NCBI GenBank assembly: GCA_947630075.1
Contig: CANRGF010000046.1
Location: 1 to 7,732, forward strand
Direction of reading: 5' to 3'
Source: an uncultured Clostridia bacterium
GTDB taxonomy: Bacteria; Bacillota; Clostridia; Christensenellales; UBA1242
DNA: 7,732 bases
The position numbers and the translations under genes are program-made. The notes under the pieces were generated by a model that was not told where the DNA came from, ran no database searches, and saw only the letters and a list, made by a program, of their open reading frames with translations. Each line of letters begins with the position of its first letter. Positions within the stretch are counted from its first letter, which is position 1. Positions 7,493-7,732 of this stretch are shown piece after piece.

Positions 7493-7518
7493 GCCCAATC
7501 GGGCTTTTTCTTTATTTT
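7491..7518 (+). terminator. Rho-independent terminator of the rpoB-rpoC operon
   Basis: AAGCCC (7491-7496), loop AATC, GGGCTT (7501-7506) gives a perfect 6-bp stem followed by a T-rich run (TTTTTCTTTATTTT). The last two bases of the rpoC TAA stop form the foot of the stem. The complement shows no T-run on the other side, so it works in the + direction only. It separates the polymerase genes from the next gene. Confidence 0.9.
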
Positions 7519-7558
7519 AAAGGCCAAAAAACCCGCATAAAAAATAGAAAATTAATTC

Positions 7559-7602
7559 AAAAAAAATTTGCAAAAAATTTTAGAAAAAATATTGAAAAAC
7601 TA
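7559..7602 (+). promoter_or_regulatory. Phased A-tracts upstream of a promoter (UP-element-like / curved DNA)
   Basis: Runs of 5-8 A lie at 7559-7566, 7572-7577, 7584-7589 and 7595-7599, with centres about 12, 12 and 10.5 bases apart, directly upstream of the -35 hexamer. Runs near helical phase usually bend DNA, and A/T-rich DNA here can contact the alpha C-terminal domains. The role is inferred from position; local A/T bias alone might produce it. Confidence 0.55.
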
Positions 7603-7629
7603 TTTACAAATTTTAAATTTTGTGATAAT
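7603..7629 (+). promoter_or_regulatory. Predicted sigma-A promoter for the downstream small ORF
   Basis: TTTACA (7603-7608) as -35 and GATAAT (7624-7629) as -10, spaced 15 bases, with TG one base upstream of the -10 (7621-7622) making an extended -10. Each hexamer differs from consensus at one position. The spacer is short, which the extended -10 may offset. Transcription would begin near 7636, leaving a leader of about 20 bases. The strong terminator just upstream makes an independent promoter expected here. Confidence 0.7.
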
Positions 7630-7643
7630 ATAAAGTTAAATTT

Positions 7644-7651
7644 AAAGGAGG
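7644..7651 (+). promoter_or_regulatory. Strong ribosome-binding site
   Basis: AAAGGAGG is a near-perfect complement of the 16S rRNA 3' end, 6 bases before the ATG at 7658. With the promoter just upstream it supports a real gene starting there. Confidence 0.8.
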
Positions 7652-7657
7652 CTCATT

Positions 7658-7732
7658 ATGAAAAGTGTCAATGAACATCCATACACAAGGAGTAGAAAAG
7701 CGTTTAGGAAGGAAATCAAGGCAATAAAGGTT
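7658..7732 (+). CDS. Start of a small basic protein, cut by the window end
   Basis: An open frame of 25 codons running to the last base without a stop. The peptide begins MKSVNEHPYTRSRKAF and is rich in Lys and Arg (8 of 25). It has no hydrophobic run that would suggest a signal peptide. It is not ribosomal protein S12, which often follows rpoC. I do not recognise it. A promoter, extended -10 and strong Shine-Dalgarno site precede it, so translation is likely. The full length and function cannot be judged from this fragment. Confidence 0.65.
   Translation, partial: MKSVNEHPYTRSRKAFRKEIKAIKV

Noticed and set aside
7519..7602. CRISPR, insertion-sequence end or small RNA in the spacer after rpoC
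   Set aside because: Only A/T-rich runs are present; there are no regular repeats with unique spacers, no terminal inverted repeats and no second hairpin.

Overview
The window carries the core of an RNA polymerase operon: rpoB (beta), a 56-codon reading frame, and rpoC (beta-prime), all on the + strand. A Rho-independent terminator, a short AT-rich spacer with a promoter, and the first 25 codons of another small reading frame follow. Beta (1222 aa) and beta-prime (1188 aa) are close in length to my recollection of the Bacillus subtilis subunits, and beta-prime lacks the long trigger-loop insertion of proteobacteria. Together with strong AGGAG-type Shine-Dalgarno sites, A/T-rich spacers and UGG for Trp, this suggests a Bacillota (Firmicutes) bacterium using the standard code, perhaps an uncultured Clostridia-like lineage. 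Placement below phylum level is a guess.

Layout. Bases 1-36 are the end of an upstream region plus the rpoB ribosome-binding site. rpoB runs 37-3705. After 22 bases an intact 56-codon frame (3728-3898) with its own Shine-Dalgarno site lies between rpoB and rpoC, two genes that normally adjoin directly. After 27 more bases rpoC runs 3926-7492. Its stop codon lies inside the stem of the terminator (7491-7518). From 7519 to 7657 there are phased A-tracts, a -35/extended -10 promoter and a strong ribosome-binding site. A small basic protein then starts at 7658 and is cut by the window end.

Beta and beta-prime assemble with alpha, omega and sigma into RNA polymerase. The catalytic Asp triad of beta-prime, both zinc sites and the nucleotide-binding Lys, Arg and His residues of beta are present, so the enzyme should be active. 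The small protein, translated between the two large subunits, is a good candidate for an RNA polymerase-associated factor. It shows a weak resemblance in motif spacing to the epsilon subunit (RpoY) of Bacilli.

The other notable point is an unusual set of substitutions at normally near-invariant positions around the active centre. They affect the beta HDDANR/MQRQAVP segment, the rifamycin pocket, fork loop 2, and the beta-prime F-loop, bridge-helix N-terminus and trigger loop. Several coincide with positions known for resistance to rifamycin, streptolydigin or microcin J25. Either the lineage has a fast-evolving polymerase, or this is a divergent second rpoBC copy, or selection by inhibitors shaped it. 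All comparisons with E. coli and B. subtilis are from memory, not from a computed alignment.
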